From Actinomycetota bacterium (GTDB taxonomy: Bacteria; Actinomycetota; Humimicrobiia; Humimicrobiales; Humimicrobiaceae): a stretch of 5,568 nt of DNA. Where the stretch lies: positions 1-5,568 of the forward strand of contig PWSB01000163.1 of the NCBI GenBank assembly GCA_003563375.1, read 5' to 3'. Numbering within the stretch: position 1 is the stretch's first letter; each line of letters begins with the position of its first letter. The translations under genes and the position numbers were made by a program. Shown in pieces: positions 5,523-5,568 of this stretch. Under the pieces are notes generated by a model. It made no database searches. It was not told where the DNA came from and saw nothing but the letters and a program-made list of their open reading frames with translations.

Positions 5523-5568
5523 TTACATGTCCTGGGCATAAGGGCGGATCTTTTTAGCAAAGTATTCC
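5523..5568 (-). CDS. Possible C-terminus of a convergent gene, function unknown (partial)
   Basis: Reading the minus strand from the right edge, one frame is open for 14 whole codons, ending AKKIRPYAQDM before the TAA at 5525-5523. The residues look protein-like (basic, no rare-residue run), and the inverted repeat at 5467-5507 would lie just behind it as a shared terminator. Fourteen codons is far too short to prove coding or to name a family. The alternative is a plus-strand frame open from ATG 5460 to the window edge (36 codons, beginning MNICPYNKQMV), but it has no ribosome site and would run through the hairpin. The sequence just beyond the window would decide between them. Confidence 0.25.
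   Translation of the reverse strand, partial: EYFAKKIRPYAQDM

Noticed and set aside
1..5568. A hidden novel system such as a defence island, mobile element or small-RNA locus
   Set aside because: About 96 percent of the window is accounted for by conserved housekeeping genes in a familiar order; gaps are short and I see no long repeats, att-like sites, or unexplained structured stretches.

Overview
The window is a compact block of bacterial housekeeping genes, almost all on the plus strand: ftsY (5' end cut off by the window) - ffh - rpsP - khpA - rimM - trmD - rplS - lepB - rnhB. A short, poorly supported convergent reading frame may enter from the right edge. I recognise every complete gene from its conserved family motifs. 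I found no rRNA, tRNA, CRISPR array, insertion sequence or phage gene, and no exotic or undescribed system.

Organism: the DNA is A+T-leaning, arginine is mostly AGG/AGA and isoleucine often ATA, and starts use ATG, GTG and TTG with strong AGGAGG-type ribosome sites at the left end. The gene order resembles the ffh/rpsP/rimM/trmD/rplS cluster of Clostridia-like and actinobacterial-like lineages. Two genes often seen in Bacillota are absent here: ylxM between ftsY and ffh, and rbgA (ylqF) near lepB/rnhB. An anaerobic or thermophilic Gram-positive-type or candidate-phylum bacterium is a guess; the phylum cannot be fixed from this window.

Layout: bases 1-2073 hold the two SRP GTPases, the receptor FtsY and the SRP54 homologue Ffh, 14 bp apart. 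The 79 bp before the rpsP start (2074-2152) is the most A+T-rich gap and carries a good sigma70-type promoter (TTGCAA, 16 bp, TATAAT), so the ribosome genes can probably be transcribed separately from the SRP genes. Bases 2153-4290 hold ribosome and tRNA genes: bS16, the KH-domain RNA-binding protein KhpA, the 30S maturation factor RimM, the tRNA m1G37 methyltransferase TrmD and bL19. Bases 4298-5447 hold signal peptidase I and RNase HII, both lacking a visible Shine-Dalgarno and probably coupled to the gene before. The remaining 121 bp after rnhB contain a 9-bp perfect inverted repeat and a possible convergent gene end.

Together the block links translation (bS16, bL19, RimM, TrmD, KhpA) with co-translational export (Ffh, FtsY, LepB). 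The most noteworthy observations are conservative Asp-to-Glu changes at catalytic positions in two neighbouring enzymes: TrmD (E171, equivalent to E. coli D169) and RNase HII (E141, equivalent to T. maritima D124). A one-residue insertion in a conserved loop of bL19 is also worth checking. Several start codons were moved to internal codons that fit the ribosome sites and family N-termini (rpsP 2153, rimM 2697, trmD 3203, lepB 4298).
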